A DNA stretch of 64,000 nt from an uncultured Christensenella sp. (GTDB taxonomy: Bacteria; Bacillota; Clostridia; Christensenellales; Pumilibacteraceae): assembly GCA_910577435.1 (NCBI GenBank), contig CAJTLV010000001.1, positions 124,001-188,000 of the forward strand, given 5' to 3'. This document shows positions 26,085-34,263 of this stretch, piece after piece; within the stretch, counting starts at the first letter, position 1, and each line of letters starts with the position of its first letter. Below the pieces are notes generated by a model that made no database searches, was not told the origin of the DNA, and was given only the letters and a program-made list of their open reading frames with translations. The position numbers were made by a program, and so were the translations under genes.

Positions 26085-27625
26085 TTCACCGCCTTATCGA
26101 GCGATCTGTACATAACCGCTTCCGCAATATGTTTGGACAATACCTTATCCGACCCATCCAAGTCCGCGATCGTCCGCGCGACTTTGAGTATTCGCGTATA
26201 CGCCCGCGCCGACAGCCCCAGCCTATCGAACGCATTGGAAAGTATTCGCTCGCCCGCAGTGTCGAGCGCGCAATATTCTTTGATCATCGCGCTTGTCATT
26301 CTCGCGTTCGAATATATTCCGGTGTTCGAGTATCGCGCAGTCTGCAATGCGCGGGCGGCGTTTACACGCGCCTTTACCGTTGCCGAACTTTCGGACGCCG
26401 TCGACGACGAAAGCTCGTCGTAATGCACCTCGTCCACCTCGACGTGCAAATCGATCCTGTCCAAAAGCGGGCCGGAGATCCTTCCCATATACTTTTGTAT
26501 CTGTGCGGGCGTGCAAGTGCATTCGTGCGCCGACGAACCGTAAAATCCGCACGGACAGGGGTTCATACTCGCAACGAGCATAAAGTTCGCGGGGTATTCG
26601 ACAGTGCGCGCCGCGCGCGAAACGGTTATAACATTATCTTCGAGCGGTTGGCGCAATATTTCGAGCGTCGCACGCGGATATTCGGGTAGCTCGTCCAAAA
26701 ACAGCACGCCGTTATGCGCAAAACTGATCTCACCGGGATGAGAGGAAGATCCGCCGCCCGTAAGCGCAATTTTGCTCGTAGTGTGGTGTGGACTGCGAAA
26801 CGGTCGCCTCGTGACGATTCCGACGGTTTCATCGAGAATACCCGCCACAGAGTGTATCTTAGTCGTTTCCAACGCTTCACGCTCTGTCAGATCCGGCAAT
26901 ATTCCGGGCAAACATTTGGCGAGCATAGTTTTGCCGCCGCCCGGCGCGCCTATCATAAGCATATTATGCCCGCCCGCCGCCGCGATCTCCAAAGCGCGTT
27001 TCGCCGAATACTGTCCTTTTACAAACTTCAAATCCTCGCTCGCTGCCACCTCGCCGCCGAGTACTATATCGCTTCCCACAAGCGGCTGCCCCGATTGTCC
27101 GTCGAGGAGCGCGATTGCCTCGCGCAAGCTGTCTACCGCATAGACTTCTACGCCGCGTATGTATTTAGCCTCGTTAGCGTTGGCTTTTGGGATTACGAAC
27201 TTTTTTCCGCCGCGCTCGCGCGCCGAGATGAGTATCGGCATTACACCGTTTATACGCTGAATTTTACCCGACAGCGACAATTCACCCAAAAATACATAAT
27301 CGTCAATGAGTTTCAACGGACGTTTATGCTCGTCGATACCGGCCTGTTCCGTTGCGCAAAGTATGCCGAGCGCTATCGCAAGGTCGAACACCGAACCTTC
27401 TTTTTTGGTGTGCGCCGGCGCGAGGTTGACTGTTATCTTACGCGGAGTGAAGTCGTACCCGCTGTTCTTGATCGCCGAGCGAACACGCTCCCGCGATTCT
27501 TTTATAGCTGTATCGGGCAGTCCGACTACGTCTATTGACGGCAAGCCCGAATGTATATCTACCTCTACGGACACGCCGTATCCGTCCAGTCCGCTCAGCG
27601 CATAGCTGTTTATCTTGGCAAGCAA
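26081..27625 (-). CDS. comM: ComM/YifB-family AAA+ ATPase (Mg-chelatase-like)
   Basis: In Gram-negative bacteria ComM is a helicase that extends heteroduplex during transformation. The 514 residues start with the Lon-like fold (HSGLPSIDVVGLPDTAIKESRERV). Walker A IGAPGGGKTMLAK, Walker B GVLFLDELPEY and MNPCPCGFYGS with its Cys pair follow, ending in the chelatase C-terminal domain. The start is TTG at 27625 with GGGGAGG 8 nt upstream, and MLAKINSYAL is the family N-terminus. It begins one base after the membrane-protein stop. Confidence 0.93.
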   Translation of the reverse strand: MLAKINSYALSGLDGYGVSVEVDIHSGLPSIDVVGLPDTAIKESRERVRSAIKNSGYDFTPRKITVNLAPAHTKKEGSVFDLAIALGILCATEQAGIDEHKRPLKLIDDYVFLGELSLSGKIQRINGVMPILISARERGGKKFVIPKANANEAKYIRGVEVYAVDSLREAIALLDGQSGQPLVGSDIVLGGEVAASEDLKFVKGQYSAKRALEIAAAGGHNMLMIGAPGGGKTMLAKCLPGILPDLTEREALETTKIHSVAGILDETVGIVTRRPFRSPHHTTSKIALTGGGSSSHPGEISFAHNGVLFLDELPEYPRATLEILRQPLEDNVITVSRAARTVEYPANFMLVASMNPCPCGFYGSSAHECTCTPAQIQKYMGRISGPLLDRIDLHVEVDEVHYDELSSSTASESSATVKARVNAARALQTARYSNTGIYSNARMTSAMIKEYCALDTAGERILSNAFDRLGLSARAYTRILKVARTIADLDGSDKVLSKHIAEAVMYRSLDKAVK

Positions 27626-27626
27626 T

Positions 27627-29162
27627 CTACTTACCTCCCCGTTTCGGAGAAAAGAATTCTCCTAAAGCGCCGCCGATCCCCACAGCTTCGGATAGCATTT
27701 TCTTCTGCCCCGTCATTCCCACGCTTACCGCGATCACGGTAAAATACAGATGAGCAAGCACTGCGAACACCGAACACGTTATGCCGACTGCGCCGACGGC
27801 ACCCGACATAAGCGTAGAACCGACATATGAGTCGGATGCGAAATTATAGTCCGCTATATTGTTGAGATAACCGGCATTTGCAAGCACGCTCGACGAGTTT
27901 ATTACGAATGCAAGTCCGGCAACAAACAGAACATACAAAAGCCGCTTGTCCTTGACGAGCGCATATGCGGCAACGAGTACGGCGAGCGAAAACAGCATAC
28001 CTACGCCGTTCGAGCCGGGATAGTAAATTTGCATAGTAAACAGAGAATATGCGGCAAGCATTACCATCGTAGCTCGATTGCGCTTCGAAAAATACACGAC
28101 GCACACTACCGCGACGATTATAGCCGCGAATATTCCCGCGAAAACGCCGGACGGAAAACGCGCGCCGGGTACTTCGCCGTTCTGATTGAATATCGCGTAT
28201 ACGCTAAGCCCGTTATATGTGAAGTGCGACCATTTCACAAGCGGCGCCAGCGTAAATTCGTAAATATAGACAAACGGATTACAGCTGTACGACGCGGTCA
28301 TAAACAACCCGATTAAATATGCGATTGCAATGGACCCTACGAAACCTATCGGAACCGAGATCACGGCACGGCAGTCCGACGACAATATCTCCCTGCCCTG
28401 CGGTTTGTTGCGCTTGATGTTTATTATCGCGCGGACAAGGTGGAATACGGAATATGTCGCCGCTACGGGGAAAAGATAAATTCCTTCTTTGCTCGAAAAT
28501 GCCGCAAGCGTATAGAACAGTATCGCGGGAGCATAGCTTTTCTTTGCCGTGAAATAGCACGCAAAGCACGCGAACATTATTGCGAATACGATCTGCGAAG
28601 TCCATAACGCCGAACCTATGAAAAATATAGGGCATACGCAAACAAATGCCGCAAGCGTTAACGCTATACGCGTATTGAAATATCGATTCGCGATAAGATA
28701 CACTGCAAATGCCGTCAATAAATCGGCTATTATCATAGGGAACTTTACCATAAATTGCGCGCCGAGTGCAAAGTCGGAAAGCCCCGTCACATTGGACAGT
28801 CCGCCGAAGATCAAATAAACGAAATAAACAGTCGGGTAAAGCGTTTCCGAATAGTTACCGTTATAGTAACCGTCGAGTCCGTTCGAAGCAAGATGCGCGA
28901 ACATATCGGTAAACAGTTTATAGTCTTCGCGATAGCCGCGTATGCATAGTCCGAATATAAGCCTTACCGCAAATCCCGCGCCCAGTATCGCCGCAAGCGC
29001 GACGGCTCTGTGTTTTATAGTAACGGAAACAGAGTTTTCCGCATATTTACATAAGAAAACGACAAGCGCGACGAACGCGGCTATCGTCAACAATGCCAAG
29101 AACAGCACTATCACGGCGTCCGACGCCGCTGATGTTATTCCGTTTTGAGAAAAATACGCCAA
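27627..29162 (-). CDS. Polytopic membrane protein, GT-C glycosyltransferase-like
   Basis: About 511 residues with roughly 11-12 hydrophobic helices. The segment RGYREDYKLFTDMFAHLASN, after the second helix, has the Asp- and Glu-containing first periplasmic loop and preceding Arg typical of GT-C (PMT/DUF2029-like) lipid-phosphosugar transferases. No closer family can be named with confidence. The frame is open to a TTG at 29234, but a promoter lies inside that stretch and GAGG stands 8 nt before TTG 29162, so I take 29162. It leads the comM-dprA-topA-trmFO run, an unusual partner for competence genes. Confidence 0.65.
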   Translation of the reverse strand: MAYFSQNGITSAASDAVIVLFLALLTIAAFVALVVFLCKYAENSVSVTIKHRAVALAAILGAGFAVRLIFGLCIRGYREDYKLFTDMFAHLASNGLDGYYNGNYSETLYPTVYFVYLIFGGLSNVTGLSDFALGAQFMVKFPMIIADLLTAFAVYLIANRYFNTRIALTLAAFVCVCPIFFIGSALWTSQIVFAIMFACFACYFTAKKSYAPAILFYTLAAFSSKEGIYLFPVAATYSVFHLVRAIINIKRNKPQGREILSSDCRAVISVPIGFVGSIAIAYLIGLFMTASYSCNPFVYIYEFTLAPLVKWSHFTYNGLSVYAIFNQNGEVPGARFPSGVFAGIFAAIIVAVVCVVYFSKRNRATMVMLAAYSLFTMQIYYPGSNGVGMLFSLAVLVAAYALVKDKRLLYVLFVAGLAFVINSSSVLANAGYLNNIADYNFASDSYVGSTLMSGAVGAVGITCSVFAVLAHLYFTVIAVSVGMTGQKKMLSEAVGIGGALGEFFSPKRGGK

Positions 29163-29190
29163 AACACAGTACCTCGCAATTACGCTTAAT

Positions 29191-29219
29191 ATTGTAGCAA
29201 ATAATTTTTCCAAATGCAA
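29191..29219 (-). promoter_or_regulatory. Sigma-A promoter for the membrane protein-comM-dprA-topA-trmFO run
   Basis: On the minus strand TTGCAT (29214-29219) and TACAAT (29191-29196) are 17 bp apart. The predicted start of transcription, about 29184, is some 22 nt before the TTG start at 29162 and excludes the longer reading of the gene. Confidence 0.65.
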
Positions 29220-29266
29220 GGAAATTATAAACAAAAGAAAATTAGTCGTTTATTTGAAGCGGACAG

Positions 29267-29295
29267 GCAAAATCCGTCATTTTTCGTCATATATT
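29267..29295 (+). promoter_or_regulatory. Possible sigma-E (or sigma-K) promoter of sigK
   Basis: GCAAAAT (29267-29273), a 14-bp spacer and CATATATT (29288-29295) approximate the sporulation sigma-E consensus KMATATT-N14-CATAYAMT (5/7 and 7/8). CATATATTA also matches the sigma-K -10 form CATA-N3-TA. This suits the known control of sigK in the mother cell. No sigma-A promoter is evident. Confidence 0.45.
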
Positions 29296-29323
29296 AAAAA
29301 ACCGCGCTTTTTCGGAGGACGTT

Positions 29324-30007
29324 ATGATACTCGAAACGTTTATGACATTTTTGTCGCGCATATTCTTTTTCACGTCGTTTGTCAATAACAACGGCTCATT
29401 CCCCAAACCGCTTACCCAAGATGAAGAGCGCGAATACATAAACCGGTATAAAGAGAACGGCGACCGCGACGCCTACGATATACTCGTTAAACACAATCTC
29501 CGGCTGGTAGCGCACATAGTCAAAAAGTACAACACCGCCGGCGAAGCGGACGATCTGATAAGCGTGGGCAGTATCGGACTTATAAAAGGCATAGAGACAT
29601 TCGAAGCTAACAAGGGTTGTCAGCTTACTACATATGCCGCAAAGTGCATAGAGAACGAAATACTGATGTACATTCGCGCAAACAAAAAGCATCGCAAAGC
29701 AGTCAGTCTGTACGAGCCTGTCGGCACGGATAAGGACGGTAACGACATAGCGCTTCTCGACGTAATACCCCAACCTGTAGACGGTTACGAAGCGATCGAA
29801 AACAGCATAGTCTTGGAAAAAGTAAAAAAAGTTATGGTCGACGTACTCGACGAGACCGAATATCAAGTAATAACTCTGCGCTACGGCTTTGCGGACGGAA
29901 AAGCGTACACCCAGTCCGAAGTGGCAAAACGACTCAAAATTTCCCGTTCGTACGTGTCACGCATAGAAAAGCGCGCGATCGAAACGATTGCAAAAGCGCT
30001 GAAATAA
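29324..30007 (+). CDS. sigK: RNA polymerase sporulation sigma factor SigK
   Basis: Late mother-cell sigma factor that drives spore coat and maturation genes. The 227 residues begin with a hydrophobic stretch (FMTFLSRIFFFTSFV, 6-20) before FPKPLTQDEE. This is the layout of pro-SigK, whose leader is removed by SpoIVFB. Region 2 is residues 56-118 (HNLRLVAHIVKKYN, DDLISVGSIGLIKGIETF, TYAAKCIENEILM). Region 4 is 165-225 with the HTH SEVAKRLKISRSYVSRIEKRA. GGAGG stands 5 nt before the ATG. The gene is uninterrupted, with no skin-type insertion. Confidence 0.93.
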   Translation: MILETFMTFLSRIFFFTSFVNNNGSFPKPLTQDEEREYINRYKENGDRDAYDILVKHNLRLVAHIVKKYNTAGEADDLISVGSIGLIKGIETFEANKGCQLTTYAAKCIENEILMYIRANKKHRKAVSLYEPVGTDKDGNDIALLDVIPQPVDGYEAIENSIVLEKVKKVMVDVLDETEYQVITLRYGFADGKAYTQSEVAKRLKISRSYVSRIEKRAIETIAKALK

Positions 30008-30013
30008 ATACGC

Positions 30014-30050
30014 AAAAAAATGTCCGCATAGGCGATTGCCGTTTGCGGAC
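30014..30050 (-). terminator. Intrinsic terminator of rnpB
   Basis: On the minus strand GTCCGCAAACGGC folds back on GCCTATGCGGAC (perfect GTCCGCA/TGCGGAC outer stem) and is followed by ATTTTTTT. It lies between the 3' end of RNase P RNA and the end of the convergent sigK gene. Confidence 0.85.
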
Positions 30051-30366
30051 GCGAGAATGACCCGTAAGCCGAATTCTGTTGTGACGGTTATCTATCTAGC
30101 CGTAGCGTTGCCGATACGGTCGAGCGATTCTAAAGGACGGCGGACCACCTTAATCCTTACGTCTTGCACCGAACGGGGTTTACACAGCCCGAAACGTCGC
30201 CGTCTCGGCGGTGAGCTCTTACCTCGCCTTTTCAACCTTACCTTGCGGCGGTTATTTTCTGTTGCACTTTCCTTGAAGTCGCCTTCACCGGTAGTTAGCC
30301 GGCGTTCTGTCCTGCGGTGTTCGGACTTTCCTCGTGAGTTGCCCCACGCAACCGTCCAGTCATCTC
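30051..30366 (-). ncRNA. rnpB: RNase P RNA (bacterial class A)
   Basis: Catalytic RNA that removes 5' leaders from pre-tRNA. The minus strand carries the universal landmarks in order: GAGGAAAGTCCGAACACCGC (CRI), CAGGACAGAACGCCGGC, GTGAAGGCGACTTC, AAGGTTGAAAAGGCGAGGTA, GGTGCAAGACGTAAGG, AAGGTGGTCCGCC and the 3' region TAGATAGATAACCGTC then ACAGAATTCGGCTTACGGG. The ends GAGATGAC and GTCATTCTC pair as helix P1. The layout is the ancestral class A rather than Bacillus class B. Boundaries are set from P1, the promoter and the terminator, giving about 315 nt. Confidence 0.95.
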
Positions 30367-30372
30367 TGCAAC

Positions 30373-30401
30373 ATTATATCACCGAATTATGTTTTTTGCA
30401 A
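30373..30401 (-). promoter_or_regulatory. Sigma-A promoter of rnpB
   Basis: On the minus strand TTGCAA (30396-30401) and TATAAT (30373-30378) are 17 bp apart. The start would fall at about 30366, exactly at helix P1. It lies 13 bp after the stop of the U32 gene. Confidence 0.85.
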
Positions 30402-30414
30402 GCGATTGAAAACT

Positions 30415-31653
30415 TTATTTTCCCGTTCTTCTCAACATAGATAGCGGCGGGAGATCGACTCCGCCGAGCGTCAAATGCATTTTCGGCACTTTCGCGTCCG
30501 TCACAAGCTCGCCGTTTTCGTCTGTCATTTCGGGAATTTCTATTCTTGTGTTGTGGTATTTGTCGCTCGGCGACATAACTTCCAAAACATCGCCCGTCTT
30601 AAATCTGTTCCGCATTTCCACGACTGCGCCGTTTTTGCCGTTCTCTATAACGATAGCGCAAAAATCGCACGCCGCGCCCTGAGGCTGCGGCTTGGGATTG
30701 CCGTAGTAAAATCCGGTATTGAATCCGCGATTGGGCGCTTTCGTCGGCTCGCTCAAAACGTCTGTCGGCGCCGGTTTACCCGACGTCATACAATCTATCG
30801 CGCGGCGGTATGCGCCGGTAATGCAACCGATATAGTATTCCGACTTGACTCTGCCTTCGATTTTGAAAGACGTCACTCCGGCGCTCGCAAGCTCGTTCAA
30901 ATGCTCTATCATTTTCAGGTCGTTGCCGCCGAATATATAAGTGCCGTCATCCTCGATGATTTCGAGCGAGCTTTCACATTCCTCGCTCGCCCGTACCTCG
31001 CCCTTTTCGGGGGCAAAGCGCATACGGCACGCTTGATTGCATTCTCCGCGATTTGCCGACCTGCCCGATAAATATGCCGACAGCAGACATCTGCCCGAAT
31101 ACGACACACACATAGCGCCGTGTACGAACGCTTCGAGTTCCACCGATCTAGGCAATGAACCACGCATAGCGGCTATTCTTTCAAGCGACAGCTCGCGTGC
31201 CAACACTATCCTTTTCGCGCCTATACCCGCATAAATTTTTGCGGTCTCGGAATTAGTGACATTCGCTTGCGTGGATACGTGGACGGGTATGTTAGTACGC
31301 TTTGTCGCACGGTTTATCAGGCCGAGATCGGATATGATAAGTCCGTCCACGTCGATACTGCTAAGGTAGTCCAGATACTCGTCTACCTCGCCGAAATCCT
31401 CGTCGAACGGAAATATATTGAGCGCAACGTAAACCTTCTTTTTGCGGCAGTGCGCGGCAAGTGCTGCGGCTTTCAGTTCGCCGTAATCGAAGTTCTTGCA
31501 CGCGGCGCGCATTCCGAGCTTTTTACCCGCGATATATACCGCGTCTGCACCGTATTCGAGCGCAACTTCGAGTTTTTTGAGATCACCCGCAGGCGCGAGC
31601 AACTCCGGCTTATTGAGTACTTTTGCCGTACTGTATTTCTTTACGGAAGGCAT
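30415..31653 (-). CDS. U32 family protein (tRNA/rRNA hydroxylation type, YrrO/TrhP/RlhA-like)
   Basis: U32 proteins were named as peptidases, but several are now known to hydroxylate RNA bases (TrhP at tRNA U34, RlhA at 23S C2501). The 412 residues begin with PELLAPAGDLKKLEVALEYG. They carry the U32 signature ELEAFVHGAMCVSYSGRCLL (about 185-205) and the following cysteines SANRGECNQACRMRF, expected to hold an Fe-S cluster. A C-terminal beta domain ends the protein. It starts 1 bp after the RNase J stop. Whether it is TrhP- or RlhA-like cannot be settled by eye. Confidence 0.88.
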   Translation of the reverse strand: MPSVKKYSTAKVLNKPELLAPAGDLKKLEVALEYGADAVYIAGKKLGMRAACKNFDYGELKAAALAAHCRKKKVYVALNIFPFDEDFGEVDEYLDYLSSIDVDGLIISDLGLINRATKRTNIPVHVSTQANVTNSETAKIYAGIGAKRIVLARELSLERIAAMRGSLPRSVELEAFVHGAMCVSYSGRCLLSAYLSGRSANRGECNQACRMRFAPEKGEVRASEECESSLEIIEDDGTYIFGGNDLKMIEHLNELASAGVTSFKIEGRVKSEYYIGCITGAYRRAIDCMTSGKPAPTDVLSEPTKAPNRGFNTGFYYGNPKPQPQGAACDFCAIVIENGKNGAVVEMRNRFKTGDVLEVMSPSDKYHNTRIEIPEMTDENGELVTDAKVPKMHLTLGGVDLPPLSMLRRTGK

Positions 31654-31654
31654 T

Positions 31655-33325
31655 TCAGCAATCGATTACCATAGGCAAAATCATAGGATTGCGCCGAGTC
31701 TTTTTGAATATATAGTTTTTCAATTCTTTGCGGATAGTATTATTGAGCATATTGCGGTTGCATTCGCGCAGATCATATCCCGAGAGAATGCGGTGCAAAT
31801 CGTCTCGGCATTTCTCGAAAAAGTCCTCGCCGTCGGTATCGTAAGCAAATCCGCGCGACGTAATGTCTATGGCGGAGACCGTTCCGGAAAGTTCGTCGAT
31901 ACATATAACGGCTATGAGCAGACCTTCTTCGGCTAGGTGCTTGCGATCGCGAAGCACGGTGCTGTCTGTGTCGCCGACACCCAGCCCGTCGACCAAAAGA
32001 CTGCCCGCCGCTACCTGCTCGCCTATCTTGAACGTCTTATGCGAAACGTACACGCAATCGCCTATATCTGTAATAATTATATGCGACGGCTGTTCGCCCA
32101 TAGCGACGGCAAGCTCCGCGTGCTTTTGCAGGTGCCTGTGTTCGCCGTGTACGGGAATAAAATACTGCGGCTTCAAAAGCGCGTGCATAAGCGAAAGTTC
32201 GTCGCGGCAAGCGTGACCCGACACGTGAAGCTCCGCAAGGCTTTCATATATAACTCGCGCGCCGTGCCTGTAAATATTGTTTATTACCGAATACACCATT
32301 CTCTCGTTTCCCGGTATCGGGTGTGCCGACAGAATGACCGTATCGTTATAGCCGAGCTTGACTTTGGAAAACTCGTCCGCCGCCATTCGAGTAAGCGCGC
32401 TCATCGGTTCGCCCTGACTGCCCGTCGTGAGTATAACCAGATCCTTATCGTCGACATTCTTCACTTTTTCGATGTCTACTATCTGACTGCGGTCGAGACG
32501 CAATTCGCCTATCCGCGCCGCACACTCCGCGACGTTTATCATCGACCTACCCGAAAACGCGACTTTCCGCCCGAACTCTGCGGCAAGATCTATGACTTGT
32601 TGCAAACGGTGAATGTTCGACGCGAATGTTGCGATCAATAGCCGCCTGTCCTTGTTCTCGTTGAATATGTTGCGCATCGACCGACCGACCGTCGCCTCGC
32701 TCATAGACGAACCCGCCCGCTCGACATTGGTACTCTCGCACAGCAGCAAAAGCACGCCCTGTCTGCCGATTTCGGCAATGCGTTGCAAGTCGATCATATT
32801 GCCGTCTATTGGCGTAAAATCCACCTTGAAGTCGCCCGTATGGAACACAACGCCGACGGGCGTGGATATAGAAAGCGCGCACGATCCGGCTATAGAGTGC
32901 GAGACCTTGACAAACTCCACCTTGAACGCGCGGCCGAGCGACACTACGTTACCCGGCTGAACCACGTTCAATTTTGCGTTGTCTATATGCTGTTCGCGCA
33001 ATTTATTCTCGATGAGCGCGAGCGTGAGCCGAGTTCCGAATACAGGCACGTTGCATTCTTTGAGAAAATACGGTATAGAACCGATATGGTCCTCGTGTCC
33101 GTGCGTCACTACTATGCCGCGAATTTTATCTTTGTTCAAAAGCAGATATGCGGGATCGGGTATTATCAGATCGACGCCGGGCGTGTCCGACGTAGGAAAA
33201 GTCGATCCGCAATCTATTATGATTATGTCCTCGCCGAATTCGAGAGCGGTCATATTTTTACCGATCTCGCCGACGCCGCCCAAAAAAATGACTTTAAGCA
33301 GGGGCTCTACTGTCTTTTTATGCAA
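31655..33325 (-). CDS. rnj: Ribonuclease J
   Basis: Metallo-beta-lactamase/beta-CASP nuclease with 5'-3' exo- and endonuclease activity in mRNA decay and rRNA maturation. The metal site is THGHEDHIGS (H75, H77, D79, H80), with SHSIAGSCALSI and GVVFHTGDFKVD downstream. Beta-CASP motifs include LLLCESTNVERAG, VILSAHPIPGNE and VHGEHRHL. The C-terminal domain is of normal length. The start is TTG at 33325 with GGAGG 7 nt upstream, giving 556 residues; upstream in-frame codons lie in the leader. Confidence 0.95.
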   Translation of the reverse strand: MHKKTVEPLLKVIFLGGVGEIGKNMTALEFGEDIIIIDCGSTFPTSDTPGVDLIIPDPAYLLLNKDKIRGIVVTHGHEDHIGSIPYFLKECNVPVFGTRLTLALIENKLREQHIDNAKLNVVQPGNVVSLGRAFKVEFVKVSHSIAGSCALSISTPVGVVFHTGDFKVDFTPIDGNMIDLQRIAEIGRQGVLLLLCESTNVERAGSSMSEATVGRSMRNIFNENKDRRLLIATFASNIHRLQQVIDLAAEFGRKVAFSGRSMINVAECAARIGELRLDRSQIVDIEKVKNVDDKDLVILTTGSQGEPMSALTRMAADEFSKVKLGYNDTVILSAHPIPGNERMVYSVINNIYRHGARVIYESLAELHVSGHACRDELSLMHALLKPQYFIPVHGEHRHLQKHAELAVAMGEQPSHIIITDIGDCVYVSHKTFKIGEQVAAGSLLVDGLGVGDTDSTVLRDRKHLAEEGLLIAVICIDELSGTVSAIDITSRGFAYDTDGEDFFEKCRDDLHRILSGYDLRECNRNMLNNTIRKELKNYIFKKTRRNPMILPMVIDC

Positions 33326-33353
33326 TTTCTTGCCTCCGTTATTGAAATTTCGA

Positions 33354-33380
33354 CCGTGATCTATTTTTAATACATCACGG
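33354..33380 (-). promoter_or_regulatory. Stem-loop in the RNase J leader
   Basis: CCGTGAT pairs with ATCACGG (7 bp) around a 13-nt AT-rich loop. It lies 16 nt before the GGAGG of the RNase J gene, within a leader of about 150 nt. It could influence translation or be a self-cleavage site; this is inference. Confidence 0.4.
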
Positions 33381-33480
33381 AATAACATACCGATCTATGT
33401 AAAACAATTTACGTAAAAAACGATACGGAATACTTACTTAAAATATTAAAATGACTTATGCGTTAGTCCGCTTCATTTTC

Positions 33481-33509
33481 ATTATACAGCAACGTTAAAA
33501 AAAACACAA
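33481..33509 (-). promoter_or_regulatory. Sigma-A promoter for RNase J
   Basis: On the minus strand TTGTGT (33504-33509) and a perfect TATAAT (33481-33486) are 17 bp apart, with a run of eight T in the spacer. The start is near 33474. The rest of the interval 33326-33583 is AT-rich with no gene. Confidence 0.65.
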
Positions 33510-33583
33510 CCTTTTTTAAGTGATTGCCCAAACAATTATTTAATAAACATACGAAATTTGTCTATAACGACAATCGATCACGC

Positions 33584-34204
33584 TTATGCGTTCCCTTCCA
33601 AGTCTTTGATTTTCATTAATCTGATTATGGTAGACCTCTCGTTCTCGTCGAGCTTCATAAGGATGTATTTGATAGTTTCGTTGAGTTGCGGTATCATCAC
33701 GTATTCGAGCGCGTTTACCCGCCGCCTGTTCTTCTCTATTTCGTCTGCGAGCATATTGCACGTTTTTTCGACTTCGGCAAGGTGCAAAATCTTATCGGCG
33801 AGCGCAGTCAATTTAAGCACGGCGTCGTCCAACTCTGCCGGCGCGGAACAAAGCGCGTACGGCAGTTCGATTTCCCCTTCGCGCTTGGTCTGCATATACG
33901 GAACGTCGATACCCATTACGTTCTTAGTCCCGACTTCAATCGTCGCGGTAAGCGTCGGCAACGCTATCGCCTGCACAACGTCGAGCGGCGCGCCTGCGGA
34001 CAGCGAAAACGCGCGCAGAGCGTCCGAGATCTCACACTCTATTTCTTCGCGCAAACGCTTGTTTTCTTTGATAAGCACCAAAAACTGCCGAACCATTTCG
34101 TCGGACTTGTCTTTGAGCAGCTTATGTCCGCGCTCGGCTGTTTTCAGTCGGTCTTTCAACCGTCTCAGCTCCATTCGCGTAGGATTTACATTCAGTCTTG
34201 CCAT
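33584..34204 (-). CDS. V-type ATP synthase/ATPase subunit D
   Basis: Central-shaft subunit of the V/A-type rotary ATPase, equivalent in role to F-type gamma. The 206 residues begin VNPTRMELRRLKDRLKTAERGHKLLKDK, the family N-terminus, and are mostly two long helices expected to form a coiled coil. The ATG at 34204 has AAGGAA 5 nt upstream. It is the last gene of the V-ATPase operon. No convincing terminator follows. Confidence 0.94.
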   Translation of the reverse strand: MARLNVNPTRMELRRLKDRLKTAERGHKLLKDKSDEMVRQFLVLIKENKRLREEIECEISDALRAFSLSAGAPLDVVQAIALPTLTATIEVGTKNVMGIDVPYMQTKREGEIELPYALCSAPAELDDAVLKLTALADKILHLAEVEKTCNMLADEIEKNRRRVNALEYVMIPQLNETIKYILMKLDENERSTIIRLMKIKDLEGNA

Positions 34205-34263
34205 AAGTTTCCTTGAACTATGAATTCTCGGTCGACCGCCTTCGGCTGGATCGAAACGTGCGT

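Noticed and set aside
29163..29234. Longer N-terminus of the GT-C-like membrane protein
   Set aside because: The added codons overlap a good sigma-A promoter, and a ribosome site supports the later TTG.
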